Below are positions 1 to 8,776 of a stretch of 64,000 nt of DNA, piece after piece (position 1 is the first letter of the stretch; the number at the start of each line of letters is the position of its first letter). This stretch comes from Janthinobacterium sp. FW305-129. GTDB lineage: Bacteria > Pseudomonadota > Gammaproteobacteria > Burkholderiales > Burkholderiaceae_D. The translations under genes and the position numbers were made by a program. The notes beneath the pieces are model-generated. The model saw only the letters and a list, made by a program, of their open reading frames with translations, did not search any database and was not told where the DNA came from. The stretch covers positions 205,758-269,757 of the forward strand of contig NZ_JACYMM010000009.1 of the NCBI RefSeq assembly GCF_020858115.1, in the 5' to 3' direction.

Positions 1-345
1 CTGGCTCACGCCATCGACCATCATGTTCACGCGGCCCAGACCCGACAGGCCGCGGATGTTGACGCTGACGGCGCCCTGCGCCGGATCGATCTGGGTAAAC
101 GTGCCCGGCATGCTGCGCACGATCTGGTCCACGGGCTGCAAGCGCGTGTCCGCGCCGCGCGCGCTGACGGCGCCCGGTTTTTCCAGCGCCTGCTGTTCCA
201 CCGGAATAGTTTCACCCGATACGTTCAGCGGCGAAAACGCGACCTTGCCGCGCTCTTGCGGTTCCTGTGCTTGTTGCGCCCATGCCTGCTGCGCCAGCAA
301 CGCCATGCAGACGCCCACGGCTCGTGCCATTGTCTTGATATGCAT
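1..345 (-). CDS. TonB-dependent receptor, N-terminal part (cut by window edge)
   Basis: Only the first 115 codons lie in the window; the gene continues past base 1. The frame opens MHIKTMARAVG with a signal peptide ending near AQQAWAQ, then a plug-domain start with QPVDQIVRSMPG and VNIRGLSGLGRVNMMVDG, typical of outer-membrane siderophore or haem receptors. The ATG at 345 is used; a second in-frame ATG at 330 is possible. It lies 51 bases downstream of tonB on the same strand and looks like the last gene of the chaN-exbB-exbD-tonB operon, so its ligand is probably iron-related. The ligand cannot be named from the plug alone. Confidence 0.88.
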   Translation of the reverse strand, partial: MHIKTMARAVGVCMALLAQQAWAQQAQEPQERGKVAFSPLNVSGETIPVEQQALEKPGAVSARGADTRLQPVDQIVRSMPGTFTQIDPAQGAVSVNIRGLSGLGRVNMMVDGVSQ

Positions 346-396
346 ACACCCTCGATTTGTTATGGTTAGATTTTTAATGAACAACAATCGGCATCC

Positions 397-1170
397 TCAT
401 GCCTTGTCCTGTCCTGGCTCCAGCTTGAACGAGACGGGCAAGGTGACGGTCACCGTGCCCTGGTGCAAGACGTTGTCGGGCGGGGCCGGCAGCGGCTGCG
501 CGCGCTGCAGCACTTGCAAGGCTTCGCGGTCGAGCAGCACCGTGCCCGACGAAGTGACCAGCTCGCTGGCCAGCAGCTTGCCGTCGCGGTCCACCTGGAA
601 GCGCACCCAGGCGGCGCCAGCCCGCTTGCGCTGGCGCGCGTCGCCCGGATAGCGCTTGAAATGGGCCAGGTGACCGAGCACCCGGCTTTGCCAGCTGGCC
701 GGTGCCGCGCTGTTCGATGGCGTGTCGCTGTCGAACGGCGCCGCCTGCGGACCGCGCACCGAACTTGGCGCCGGCGTGGCGCTGCTGCTGGCCTGCGCGG
801 GCACGGCAGCTTCCTTCGCGGCATCCTTGCCGGGATCAGGCGACGGACTGGCCGCTGCCTTCGCCTCTTTTTCCGCAGCAACGATGTCCGGCGCGGCGGC
901 GCGTGCCAGCACGGGCAGCGCCTCTTGCCGGATGGCGCTCTTGGGCGGCCGGGCGGCGCTGGACGCGGCCGACTGGCGCGCCCCGACCGCTGCCGCCTGT
1001 TGTGTCTCCGGCGACATCGCCTGTGCCGCAAACACGACCATCACGCTGGCGGGCGGTTGCGCGGATGCGAGGGGCGCAGGCCGCCAGGCCGCCCACAGCA
1101 GCAGCGCCAGCGCGGCGGCCGCCACCAGCGACGTGGCGATGCCCCAGCTCAATACCGGACGGGGATTCAC
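397..1170 (-). CDS. tonB: TonB family energy transducer
   Basis: 257 residues. One N-terminal membrane anchor (about residues 8-28), a long Ala/Pro-rich periplasmic linker (about 35-165), and a C-terminal TonB domain with a YPGDARQR start, WVRFQVDRDGKL strand and SSGTVLLDREALQVL segment. It would couple the inner-membrane proton motive force, through ExbBD, to outer-membrane receptors. Its start overlaps the exbD stop by four bases (ATGA), and the receptor gene follows 51 bases later, which supports translational coupling in one operon. The linker is poorer in Lys-Pro/Glu-Pro repeats than enterobacterial TonB. Confidence 0.9.
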   Translation of the reverse strand: MNPRPVLSWGIATSLVAAAALALLLWAAWRPAPLASAQPPASVMVVFAAQAMSPETQQAAAVGARQSAASSAARPPKSAIRQEALPVLARAAAPDIVAAEKEAKAAASPSPDPGKDAAKEAAVPAQASSSATPAPSSVRGPQAAPFDSDTPSNSAAPASWQSRVLGHLAHFKRYPGDARQRKRAGAAWVRFQVDRDGKLLASELVTSSGTVLLDREALQVLQRAQPLPAPPDNVLHQGTVTVTLPVSFKLEPGQDKA

Positions 1171-1592
1171 CCGCCCTCCCGGCCCACCAGGCCCACTTTC
1201 AGGTAGCCAGCCTGGCGCAGGGCATCCATCACGCCCAGCACGTCTTCATACGCGGCTTGCTTGTCGGCCTGGAAAAACAGGGTGCGCTGGCGGTCGCCGC
1301 CCGTCTGCGCGTCGAGCAGGCTGCCCAGCTGCTCGCGCGCCACGGGCGACTCGCCCAGATACAGGCTGTGGTCAGCCCTCAGGGAAACGAACAGGGGCTT
1401 GTCGGGACGCGGCTCGGGCTTGGCCGTGGCGGCCGGCAGGTCGATCTTCAGGTCGACGGTGGCCAGCGGCGAGACCACCATGAAGATGATCAAGAGCACC
1501 AGCATCACGTCGATGAAGGGCGTGACATTGATCTCGCTCAACTCCGGCATGTCGGCCGCGTCGTCGTCCGGCGAAGGAAAGAGGGACGCCAT
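1167..1592 (-). CDS. exbD: Biopolymer transport protein ExbD/TolR
   Basis: 141 residues from the ATG at 1592. A single transmembrane segment follows the hallmark INVTPFIDVMLVLLIIFMV, whose Asp (about residue 28) is the proton-conducting residue of ExbD/TolR. The periplasmic domain follows (about 45-141). A longer open frame runs upstream into exbB, but that extension has no ExbD-like sequence, so the start two bases after the exbB stop is preferred. Its partners are the neighbouring ExbB and TonB. Confidence 0.92.
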   Translation of the reverse strand: MASLFPSPDDDAADMPELSEINVTPFIDVMLVLLIIFMVVSPLATVDLKIDLPAATAKPEPRPDKPLFVSLRADHSLYLGESPVAREQLGSLLDAQTGGDRQRTLFFQADKQAAYEDVLGVMDALRQAGYLKVGLVGREGG

Positions 1593-1594
1593 GC

Positions 1595-2350
1595 TCAGGC
1601 CTGCTGGCGCATGTCGAGGTCGCGGCTGAGCATCAGCAGCACTTGCGCGGAAGCGGCGCGCAGCTGCGCCTTGACCTGATTGATGCCGCGACTCAAGACG
1701 TTGTAGATGACGACGGCGGGAATCGCCGCTACCAGGCCCAGCGCTGTCGCCAGCAAGGCTTCCGCGATGCCGGGCGCGACGGTGGCCAGGTTCGTGCTCT
1801 GGCTGACGGCGATGCCGATGAAACTGTTCATGATGCCCCACACGGTGCCGAACAGCCCGACGAAGGGCGCCACGGCGCCTATGCTGGCCAGCAAGCCGAT
1901 GCCTTGCGTCATGCTGCGTACCTTGTGCGCGATCAATTGTTCCTGGCGAAAACCGGCCCGCTCCTTCAGGGCCGCCGCCGGTGCATTGGCGTGCGACAGG
2001 TTCAGTTCCTGCTGCACGTCGTCGAGCAGCTGCTGCGCCAGCGAAGTGCTGCCTGCGCCCTCCGCTTTGGCGGCCGCGTCCGGCAAGGACGTGGCCGTCT
2101 TCAGCACGGCGACGGCTTGCGCCGCCGCGCGCCGCGCTTGCAGCAAGCTGGCGCCCTTCACCAGCAAGACCACCCAGGTGGCCAGCGCGGCGATCAACAA
2201 ACCGATGAGCACGCTTTTCACCACCTGGTCGGCGGCGAAAAACATGCCCAGCGGCGACATATCGTGCGGCAAGGCGGACGCTTGTGCGCCGGAATGAAAG
2301 ATGGAAAGAAACACGCCGCCAGCAGCGGCTTTGAGACAGGAAATACGCAT
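1595..2350 (-). CDS. exbB: MotA/TolQ/ExbB proton channel protein
   Basis: 251 residues. An N-terminal signal-like stretch is followed by a membrane segment near residues 41-64. The conserved MotA/TolQ/ExbB core lies at about 146-215, including GLLASIGAVAPFVGLFGTVW and a second segment rich in Ala/Leu. It forms the inner-membrane motor with ExbD that energises TonB. The periplasmic N-terminal extension resembles the long ExbB variants of proteobacteria. The gene lies 105 bases after the chaN-like gene and almost abuts exbD. Confidence 0.92.
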   Translation of the reverse strand: MRISCLKAAAGGVFLSIFHSGAQASALPHDMSPLGMFFAADQVVKSVLIGLLIAALATWVVLLVKGASLLQARRAAAQAVAVLKTATSLPDAAAKAEGAGSTSLAQQLLDDVQQELNLSHANAPAAALKERAGFRQEQLIAHKVRSMTQGIGLLASIGAVAPFVGLFGTVWGIMNSFIGIAVSQSTNLATVAPGIAEALLATALGLVAAIPAVVIYNVLSRGINQVKAQLRAASAQVLLMLSRDLDMRQQA

Positions 2351-2422
2351 GGAAGCTTCAACAGGTAAGAAAAAATCGGACGGACTACCTGGCTGCTGCG
2401 AAGAGACTTGCTGGGGAGGAGT

Positions 2423-2441
2423 GCCGGGCTGAACGCCCGGC
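2423..2441. repeat. Hairpin between chaN-like gene and exbB
   Basis: A 7-bp perfect stem (GCCGGGC / GCCCGGC) with a 5-base TGAAC loop lies in the 105-base gap. No T-tract follows on the minus strand, so it is more likely an RNA processing or stability element, or a weak attenuator, than a full terminator. Confidence 0.4.
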
Positions 2442-2455
2442 GGAGATGCAATGAC

Positions 2456-3361
2456 TTATTTGGCGCTGGCGATGGCGGGCGCCGCCACCGGCGTGTACCA
2501 GACGAAATCGGCCTGCGGCGCCTGCACCGTGGCGCCCTGCTGCGCCAGCACGAGCACCAGCGGCGCGGGGCCGCCCGTCAAGTCCCGCACGTGCAGCGGC
2601 ACGCCCAGGTCCTTGTGCGCGTGGTAGGCGCCGGCGATCAGCAGGGCCGGCGCGGGCGCGGCCAGCAGGCGCTCGGCCATGCGGCGGTCGCGCTGCTGCT
2701 GCACCGACAACATGGCGGCCAGGCGCGGCGCGTCGATCTGGTTGTCGTGCATCACGCGGATGATGTCTTTCAGTTTGTCATGCACCTTGCCATCGTTGGC
2801 CAGGTTCGAATGCTTGCCCTGCACGGCCGGCTTGTCGACAAACAATTGCTTGATCTCGCTGCGGTCCAGGTTGGCCGACCAGACGGGATACGGCGCGCGC
2901 ATCACGGTCATCACCAGGTCGCCATATTGTGCCCACTTCCAGCCCGGCTGCCAGGCCAGCAGCTCGGCCACGTGTTCGGGGCGCACGACGGGGTCCGTCT
3001 GCAGCCACGGCTTGACCTTGTCCACCTTGGCTTGCTGGTCCGGGTTCAGCATTTCCAGCAGCACGCTGCCTTGCGGACGCTGGCCCTGCAGCTGCTGCAG
3101 CAGCCACTGCTCGATCCGGTGGTGGCTGAGCTGATCGTGCTGCTCGCCCACGATGACGCGCGGGGCGGCGGCCAGCTGGGCCAGCAATTGATCGGCAGTC
3201 ACGCGCTGGCCGCTGCGCAGATCGACGATCTCGCCCAGCTGGCGCACGTCTTGCGCCGTGGCGGCGGAGGACGTGCCAGTGGCGGGCGCAACGCTGCTGC
3301 AGGCGCTCAGCGCCAGCACGCAGGCGGGCAGGACGGCGGCGAGGGACAGGGGAAATCTCAT
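2456..3361 (-). CDS. ChaN-like haem/iron-associated lipoprotein
   Basis: About 301 residues from the ATG at 3361 (MRFPLSLAAV). The lipobox LSAC places the lipidated Cys near residue 21. The body has the ChaN/Tiki superfamily marks: VIVGEQHDQLSHH near the N-terminus and AGAYHAHKDLGVP near the C-terminus. ChaN of Campylobacter binds haem, so a role in iron or haem uptake at the outer membrane is likely. It is the first gene of the TonB-system operon and lies just downstream of a Fur box. The open frame extends further upstream through a non-signal-like stretch, and a start at 3367 is equally possible. Confidence 0.82.
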   Translation of the reverse strand: MRFPLSLAAVLPACVLALSACSSVAPATGTSSAATAQDVRQLGEIVDLRSGQRVTADQLLAQLAAAPRVIVGEQHDQLSHHRIEQWLLQQLQGQRPQGSVLLEMLNPDQQAKVDKVKPWLQTDPVVRPEHVAELLAWQPGWKWAQYGDLVMTVMRAPYPVWSANLDRSEIKQLFVDKPAVQGKHSNLANDGKVHDKLKDIIRVMHDNQIDAPRLAAMLSVQQQRDRRMAERLLAAPAPALLIAGAYHAHKDLGVPLHVRDLTGGPAPLVLVLAQQGATVQAPQADFVWYTPVAAPAIASAK

Positions 3362-3421
3362 GGGCATGGCCTTTCGGGGGGAAGCACGCATTGCAAAATA
3401 ACTACTGGCGGGCATTCTAAT

Positions 3422-3440
3422 AGAAATGATTCTCATTTAC
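3422..3440 (-). promoter_or_regulatory. Fur box upstream of the chaN-exbBD-tonB operon
   Basis: AGAAATGATTCTCATTTAC matches the 19-bp Fur consensus at roughly 12 positions, with the two core halves AATGAT and TCATT intact. It sits about 60 bases upstream of the chaN-like start codon, the right place for iron-dependent repression of the operon. Confidence 0.72.
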
Positions 3441-3544
3441 AACCCATGCATGGCGCACCATGCGCAATTTTTTACAACTGGCAAAAATAGTGCTTCGGTG
3501 AAATCCCCGGGCGCGGAGTAGAATAAAAAAAACGGAGGACTTGC

Positions 3545-4954
3545 GTGAATCAAACTGACCAGTTGGCGGTACTGAAAAAACCGCTGCCAGAATCTCTTGC
3601 TGCCGTACTTTCCCTGATCTTTGCCGACCGCTTTTCCATGACACAAGCCATGCGCGCACACCATGGCCGCGACGAGTCGAGCTATCCCCCGATGCTGCCG
3701 GACGCCGTCATCTTCGCCCACTCCACCGAGGAAGTGGCGGCCGCCGTCAAGCTGTGCAGCGCGCACGACGTGCCCGTCATCGCCTACGGCAGCGGCACCT
3801 CGCTCGAAGGCCACGTGCTGGCCCTGCATGGCGGCGTGACGATTGATCTGTCGCAAATGAATCACATGGTAGCAGTGCATGATGAAGACTTGACGGCCAC
3901 CGTGCAGGCGGGCGTGACGCGCAAGCAACTGAACGAGGAAATCCGCGACACGGGCCTGTTCTTCCCCATCGACCCGGGCGCGAATGCCTCGCTGGGCGGC
4001 ATGGCGGCCACGCGCGCGTCCGGCACGAACGCCGTGCGCTACGGCACCATGCGCGAAAACGTGCTGGCCCTGACGGTGGTCACGGCCGATGGCCGCATCA
4101 TCAGGACGGGGACCCGGGCGAAAAAATCATCGGCCGGCTACGACCTGACACGTCTATTTGTCGGCAGCGAAGGGACTCTGGGCATCATCACGGAAGTGAC
4201 GGTAAAACTGTATCCGCTGCCGGAAGCGATTTCGGCGGCCGTGTGTTCGTTTCCCGGCACGGGGGAAGCCGTCAGCGCCGTGATCCAGACCATCCAGATG
4301 GGCATACCTGTGGCACGGGTCGAGTTTCTCGATGAAAATGGCGTCAAGGCCATCAATGCCTACGACAAGATGGCGCTGCCGGAAAAGCCGCTGTTGCTGT
4401 TTGAATTCCACGGCACGCCGGCCAGCGTGGCCGAGCAGGCGCAACTGGTGCAAACCATCACGGCCGAGCACGGCGCCAGCGATTTCGAGTGGGCCAGCCG
4501 CCCCGAAGACCGCTCGCGCCTGTGGGCTGCGCGCCACAACGCATATTTCGCCCTGCTGCAGATGCGCCCCGGCAGCCGCGCCATTTCCACCGACTGCTGC
4601 GTGCCGATTTCGCGCCTGGCCGAATGCATCCTCGCCACCAAGGCCGATTGCGAAGCGCAGGGCCTCGCCTACGCCATCATCGGCCACGTGGGCGACGGCA
4701 ATTTCCACGTGCAGATGCTGGTCGACCCCGACGACCCGGCCGACATCGCCCGCGCGGAAAAGGTCAACAGCGACATGGTCACGCGCGCCATCGGCATGGA
4801 TGGCACCTGCACGGGAGAACACGGCGTGGGCATGCACAAGATGGCTTTCCTGGTGGAAGAACATGGCGAGGGCGCCATCGACACCATGCGCGCCCTCAAG
4901 CACGCGCTGGATCCGAAGAACATCATGAATCCGGGCAAGATCGTGCGCTGGTAA
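3545..4954 (+). CDS. FAD-binding oxidoreductase, D-lactate dehydrogenase (cytochrome)/GlcD type
   Basis: 469 residues from a GTG start, preceded by GGAGG at a good distance. The FAD_binding_4 domain (about 50-230) shows YGSGTSLEGHVLA, DPGANASLGGMAATRASG and GYDLTRLFVGSEGTLGIITE. The C-terminal FAD-oxidase domain has HVGDGNFHVQML, GTCTGEHGVG and the closing ALDPKNIMNPGKIV. Family members oxidise D-lactate, glycolate or other D-2-hydroxy acids and pass electrons to quinone or cytochrome. The exact substrate is not decided by the sequence. Its stop codon directly abuts the stop of the convergent GNAT gene. Confidence 0.9.
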   Translation: MNQTDQLAVLKKPLPESLAAVLSLIFADRFSMTQAMRAHHGRDESSYPPMLPDAVIFAHSTEEVAAAVKLCSAHDVPVIAYGSGTSLEGHVLALHGGVTIDLSQMNHMVAVHDEDLTATVQAGVTRKQLNEEIRDTGLFFPIDPGANASLGGMAATRASGTNAVRYGTMRENVLALTVVTADGRIIRTGTRAKKSSAGYDLTRLFVGSEGTLGIITEVTVKLYPLPEAISAAVCSFPGTGEAVSAVIQTIQMGIPVARVEFLDENGVKAINAYDKMALPEKPLLLFEFHGTPASVAEQAQLVQTITAEHGASDFEWASRPEDRSRLWAARHNAYFALLQMRPGSRAISTDCCVPISRLAECILATKADCEAQGLAYAIIGHVGDGNFHVQMLVDPDDPADIARAEKVNSDMVTRAIGMDGTCTGEHGVGMHKMAFLVEEHGEGAIDTMRALKHALDPKNIMNPGKIVRW

Positions 4955-5434
4955 TCAGGCCGTCCATTCCATGCGCATCGGCACGAAGGCGATGCCATCC
5001 ATTTCCACCTTCGGCCCCGTGGCGACAAAGCCCAGGCTTTCATACAGGGGCAAGGCATACAGGGAGGAATTGACGGTAAACGCCGTCACATCGGCCCTGG
5101 CCAGCGACGCATCGCGGGCTGCCTGCCACAGGCGGCGCGCCATGCCGCGCCGGTGCAGCGCGCGCGGCACGAACATGTGGAACAGATGCGTGTTGTCGCG
5201 CATGGCCACCACGCCGGCCAGTACGCCGTCGATATGCGCCAGTTGATACGCATAGCGGGTCTGCGACAGATAGCCTTCGATGGCGGGCCGGCGGCAATGT
5301 TCGATGAACTTTTCCGCCCCCGCGCCATCGGGGTGCAGGGTCAGAAAGGGCATCAGGTCGTCGATCAGGGCGACGATGGCGGGCGCGTCGGCGACCAGGG
5401 CGGGGCGCAGTGTCGGTTCGGGTAAAGTAGTCAT
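4955..5434 (-). CDS. GNAT family N-acetyltransferase
   Basis: 159 residues from the ATG at 5434 (MTTLPEPTLR); an in-frame extension to 5470 is possible but unconvincing. The GNAT fold is seen in TLRPALVADAPAIVALI at the start, the acetyl-CoA loop region FVPRALHRRGMARRLW (R-R-G-M-A), and ALPLYESLGFVATGP near the end. It is a small stand-alone acetyltransferase of unknown substrate. It converges with the FAD oxidoreductase with no spacer and lies 39 bases downstream of dnaE2, so it could be co-transcribed with the SOS polymerase. Confidence 0.8.
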   Translation of the reverse strand: MTTLPEPTLRPALVADAPAIVALIDDLMPFLTLHPDGAGAEKFIEHCRRPAIEGYLSQTRYAYQLAHIDGVLAGVVAMRDNTHLFHMFVPRALHRRGMARRLWQAARDASLARADVTAFTVNSSLYALPLYESLGFVATGPKVEMDGIAFVPMRMEWTA

Positions 5435-5473
5435 ATGACAATCATGCCACCGCCTGGGCGACATTGACAAGCC

Positions 5474-8400
5474 TCAACAAAAATCGCGACTGCTCGTGCG
5501 CAAGCGCCCCAGCAAGTGCGACATGTCGACCAGGCGCTTGGCCACCAGGTTGCGCACGATGCCCTCGCGCTGCCACACGCCGTACACGCCCAGCAGCGGC
5601 GCGCTCAGCACTTCGCGCCGCTGGCTTTCCACCAGGTCGGGCCAGACGATGACATTGACGGTGCCCGTCTCGTCTTCCAGGGTCATGAAGATGACGCCCT
5701 TGGCCGTGCCCGGACGCTGGCGCACGGTGACGATGCCGCAGGCGCGCGCCAGCTGGCCATCCGTGTAGCTGGCCAGCGTCGCGGCTGGCAGAAAGCGTTC
5801 CTCCAGCAACTGTGCGCGCAGCAGCGCCAGCGGGTGGCGGCCCAGGGTCAGGCCTTGCGCGCGGTAATCGCTGACGATGCTTTCGCCTTCCGTCGGCGCG
5901 GCCAGCACGGGCAAGTCTTCCTCTTGCGTGGTATCGCGCAGCAAGTCCCTGTCGGGCACGGCGCCGGCCGCCTGCCACAGCGCCGCGCGCCGGTGCCCGG
6001 CCAGCGCATGCAGGGCGTTGCCGGCAGCCAACACCTGCAAGTCATGGCGATCCAGGCCGCCACGCCGGGCCAGGTCGGCCACGTCGGCGAAGGCGGCGAT
6101 GGCGCGCGCATCCTCGATGCGTTGGGCCGCATCCGCGCGCATGCCGAACAGGCTGTTCAAGCCCAGGCGCACGGCCGGTGCACGCCCCTCGCCTTCCAGG
6201 GTTGCCTCCCAGCCGCTGACGGCCACGTCGACGGGCAGCACCGGCACGCCATGGCGGCGGCCATCCTGCACCAGTTGCGAGGGGCTGTAAAAGCCCATGG
6301 GCTGGCTGTTGAGCAAAGCGCACAGGAAGGCGGCCGGTTCGTGGCATTTCAGCCAGGAACTGGCGTACGTGAGCAGGGCGAAACTGGCCGCGTGCGACTC
6401 GGGAAAACCGTATTCGCCGAAACCCTCGATCTGGCTGAAGATGGCCTCGGCAAATACTTTCTCGTAGCCATTGTCCACCATGGCGTCGACGATGCGGTCA
6501 TGGTAATTGTTCATGCCGCCCTTGCGTTTCCAGGCCGCCATGGCGCGCCGCAACTGGTCCGCCTCGCCGGGCGTGAAATCGGCCGCGATGATGGCCACCT
6601 GCATCACTTGCTCCTGGAAGATCGGGATGCCCAGGGTGCGCCCCAGCGCCTTTTCCAGGCCCTTCGGATACTCGACCGGCTCCTTCTGCTGGCGCCGCTG
6701 CAGATACGGATGCACCATGCCGCCCTGGATGGGCCCGGGACGCACCAGCGCCACTTCGATGACGAGGTCGTAGAATTCACGGGGCCGCAGCCGGGGCAAC
6801 ATGCTCATCTGCGCGCGCGACTCGATCTGGAACACGCCGATGGTATCCGCCTCGCACATCATGTCGTAGGTAGCGGGGTCTTCGGCGGGAATATCCTGCA
6901 AACGAAATTCCTCGCCGCGCCGCCCACTCACCAGTTCCAGGGCGCGGCGCAAGGCCGACAGCATGCCCAGCGCCAGCACGTCGACCTTCATCAAGCCCAG
7001 TTCTTCCAGGTCGTTCTTGTCCCACTCGATGACGCTGCGCTCGGCCATGCTGGCGTTTTCGATCGGCACCAGGCGCGACAATTTTCCTTGCGCGATGACA
7101 AAGCCGCCCGGATGCTGCGACAGGTGGCGGGGAAAGCCCAGCAATTGCTGCGCCAGGCCCGCCCACTGCTGCGACAGTGCCGCCTCCGGGTCGAGCCCGC
7201 ATTCGGCCAGGCGCTCCAGCAGATCGCGCTTGCCGTCGAACCAGCGATGCGCCTTGGCCACCTTTTCCACGATGGCCAGGTCGATCCCCAGCGCCCGGCC
7301 GCTGTCGCGCAAGGCGCTTTTGGGCCGGTAGCTGATCACCACGGCGGCCAGCGCGGCCCGCTCGCGGCCATATTTGCCGTAGATATATTGGATGACCTCT
7401 TCGCGCCGCTGGTGCTCGAAATCGACGTCGATGTCGGGCGGCTCGTTGCGCTCGCGCGACATGAAGCGCCCGACCAGGCAATTGCCGCGCGCAGGGTCCA
7501 CTTCCGTGATGTGCAGGCAATAGCAGACGGCCGAATTGGCGGCCGAACCCCGGCCTTGGCACAGGATGTTTTGCGAGCGCGCAAAGCGCACGATGTCGTA
7601 GACGGTCAAAAAGTACGCTTCGTAGGAAAGATCCCGGATCAGCTCCAGCTCCTGCTCGATCTGCTCCTGCACGTTGGCCGGAATACCGAGCGGAAAGCGC
7701 ATGCGCGCGCCCGCATACGTTTCTTCGCGCAGATACGTCGCCGGCGTGTGGCCGTGCGGCACCAACTCGACGGGATAGTCATAGCGCAGGCTGTCGAGCG
7801 AAAACGTGCACTGACCCGCAATGCGCACGGTTTCCGCCAGTACTTGCGGCGGATACACATTGGCCAGGCGCAAACGCGCGCGCAAATGCTGCTCCGCGTT
7901 TTGCGCCAGCGCATAGCCGCACTCGCCCACGGGTTTGCCCACGCGGATCGCGCACAGGGTGTCGAGCAGGGGCTTGCGCGACCGCACGTGCATGCACACA
8001 TGGCCGACGGCCACCACGGGCAAGCCCAGCGCCTGCCCCGCCTCTTGCACGGCGCCGCGGTGCGCGTCATCCTGCGCCCGCTGCAGCAGGTTCAAGCCTA
8101 TCCAGCTGCGCTCGCCGCCAAAGGTGGATGCCATCCACTCTCCCTGCGCGCGCACGGTTTCCGCCTTGGCCGGATAGCTGGGCAGCAAGATCATCAGGCA
8201 GCCGGGCAGCCCCCGCAAATGGGCAAACTCCGGCGACGGCGCCGTGAAATCGTCCGGCGTCAACAGATAGCGCCCCTTGGCCGCCCGCGTGCGCGCCATG
8301 GTGATCAATTCCGACAGGTTGCCGTAACCATCGACATCGCGCACCAGCGCCAGCAGGGACGGCCCCGGACTGCCGTCGGCCTGCGTCAAATGAAAATGCG

Positions 8401-8611
8401 CGCCGATAATCAGGGGAAAACCGGCCCGCTTGGCCACCGCATGGGCACGCACGACGCCGGCCAGCGAGCACTCGTCCGTGATGGCCAACGCCTTGTAACC
8501 GAGCTGGACTGCGCGCGCCACCAGCTCTTCCGCATGCGAGGCGCCATGCAGGAAGCTGAAATTGCTCAGGCAGTACAACTCAGCATACTCGGGTAAGACG
8601 GCGCCCCACAT
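5474..8611 (-). CDS. dnaE2: Error-prone DNA polymerase DnaE2 (ImuC)
   Basis: 1045 residues, the normal DnaE2 length. The N-terminal PHP domain begins YAELYCLSNFSFLHGASHAEE. The catalytic palm contains EPPDIDVDFEHQRREEVIQY with the two metal-binding Asp residues, and GRGSAANSAVCYCLHITEVDP and AFPESHAASFALLTYASSWLK-like blocks are present. A C-terminal OB fold follows (ACGIVTVRQRPGTAKGVIFM). It performs damage-tolerant, mutagenic synthesis with ImuA and ImuB. Those partners are encoded about 17 kb away rather than beside it. A LexA box overlaps the promoter, so SOS induction is expected. Confidence 0.96.
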   Translation of the reverse strand: MWGAVLPEYAELYCLSNFSFLHGASHAEELVARAVQLGYKALAITDECSLAGVVRAHAVAKRAGFPLIIGAHFHLTQADGSPGPSLLALVRDVDGYGNLSELITMARTRAAKGRYLLTPDDFTAPSPEFAHLRGLPGCLMILLPSYPAKAETVRAQGEWMASTFGGERSWIGLNLLQRAQDDAHRGAVQEAGQALGLPVVAVGHVCMHVRSRKPLLDTLCAIRVGKPVGECGYALAQNAEQHLRARLRLANVYPPQVLAETVRIAGQCTFSLDSLRYDYPVELVPHGHTPATYLREETYAGARMRFPLGIPANVQEQIEQELELIRDLSYEAYFLTVYDIVRFARSQNILCQGRGSAANSAVCYCLHITEVDPARGNCLVGRFMSRERNEPPDIDVDFEHQRREEVIQYIYGKYGRERAALAAVVISYRPKSALRDSGRALGIDLAIVEKVAKAHRWFDGKRDLLERLAECGLDPEAALSQQWAGLAQQLLGFPRHLSQHPGGFVIAQGKLSRLVPIENASMAERSVIEWDKNDLEELGLMKVDVLALGMLSALRRALELVSGRRGEEFRLQDIPAEDPATYDMMCEADTIGVFQIESRAQMSMLPRLRPREFYDLVIEVALVRPGPIQGGMVHPYLQRRQQKEPVEYPKGLEKALGRTLGIPIFQEQVMQVAIIAADFTPGEADQLRRAMAAWKRKGGMNNYHDRIVDAMVDNGYEKVFAEAIFSQIEGFGEYGFPESHAASFALLTYASSWLKCHEPAAFLCALLNSQPMGFYSPSQLVQDGRRHGVPVLPVDVAVSGWEATLEGEGRAPAVRLGLNSLFGMRADAAQRIEDARAIAAFADVADLARRGGLDRHDLQVLAAGNALHALAGHRRAALWQAAGAVPDRDLLRDTTQEEDLPVLAAPTEGESIVSDYRAQGLTLGRHPLALLRAQLLEERFLPAATLASYTDGQLARACGIVTVRQRPGTAKGVIFMTLEDETGTVNVIVWPDLVESQRREVLSAPLLGVYGVWQREGIVRNLVAKRLVDMSHLLGRLRTSSRDFC

Positions 8612-8623
8612 GATCTACCTCAA

Positions 8624-8643
8624 TACTGTACATAAACACAGTA
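8624..8643 (-). promoter_or_regulatory. LexA (SOS) box of dnaE2
   Basis: TACTGT-N8-ACAGTA, a symmetrical match to the proteobacterial CTGT-N8-ACAG operator, ends 12 bases upstream of the dnaE2 ATG. Read on the minus strand, its first half (TACTGT) can act as the -10 hexamer with TTGATT 16 bases upstream (8660-8665), so LexA would sit directly on the promoter. Confidence 0.88.
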
Positions 8644-8659
8644 TAATATACTCATCCTG

Positions 8660-8665
8660 AATCAA
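8660..8665 (-). promoter_or_regulatory. Candidate -35 element of dnaE2
   Basis: TTGATT on the minus strand, 16 bases from a TACTGT -10 inside the LexA box (or 14 bases from an overlapping TATACT). The spacing is slightly short, so this is a candidate only. Confidence 0.45.
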
Positions 8666-8776
8666 GTAACCGGTTCTAGTCGGATAGTATTCATTTTGAT
8701 GGGCGCACGGAACGTCTGCCGGCCTGCGCTTGGCTTTGGCCTGTCGCATGACAGATCACATTGATAGTCCGGTAAA

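Noticed and set aside
5516-8596. 1026-codon plus-strand open frame opposite dnaE2
   Set aside because: A GC-bias shadow of dnaE2: His/Gln/Arg-rich, without domains, on the opposite strand of a certain gene.
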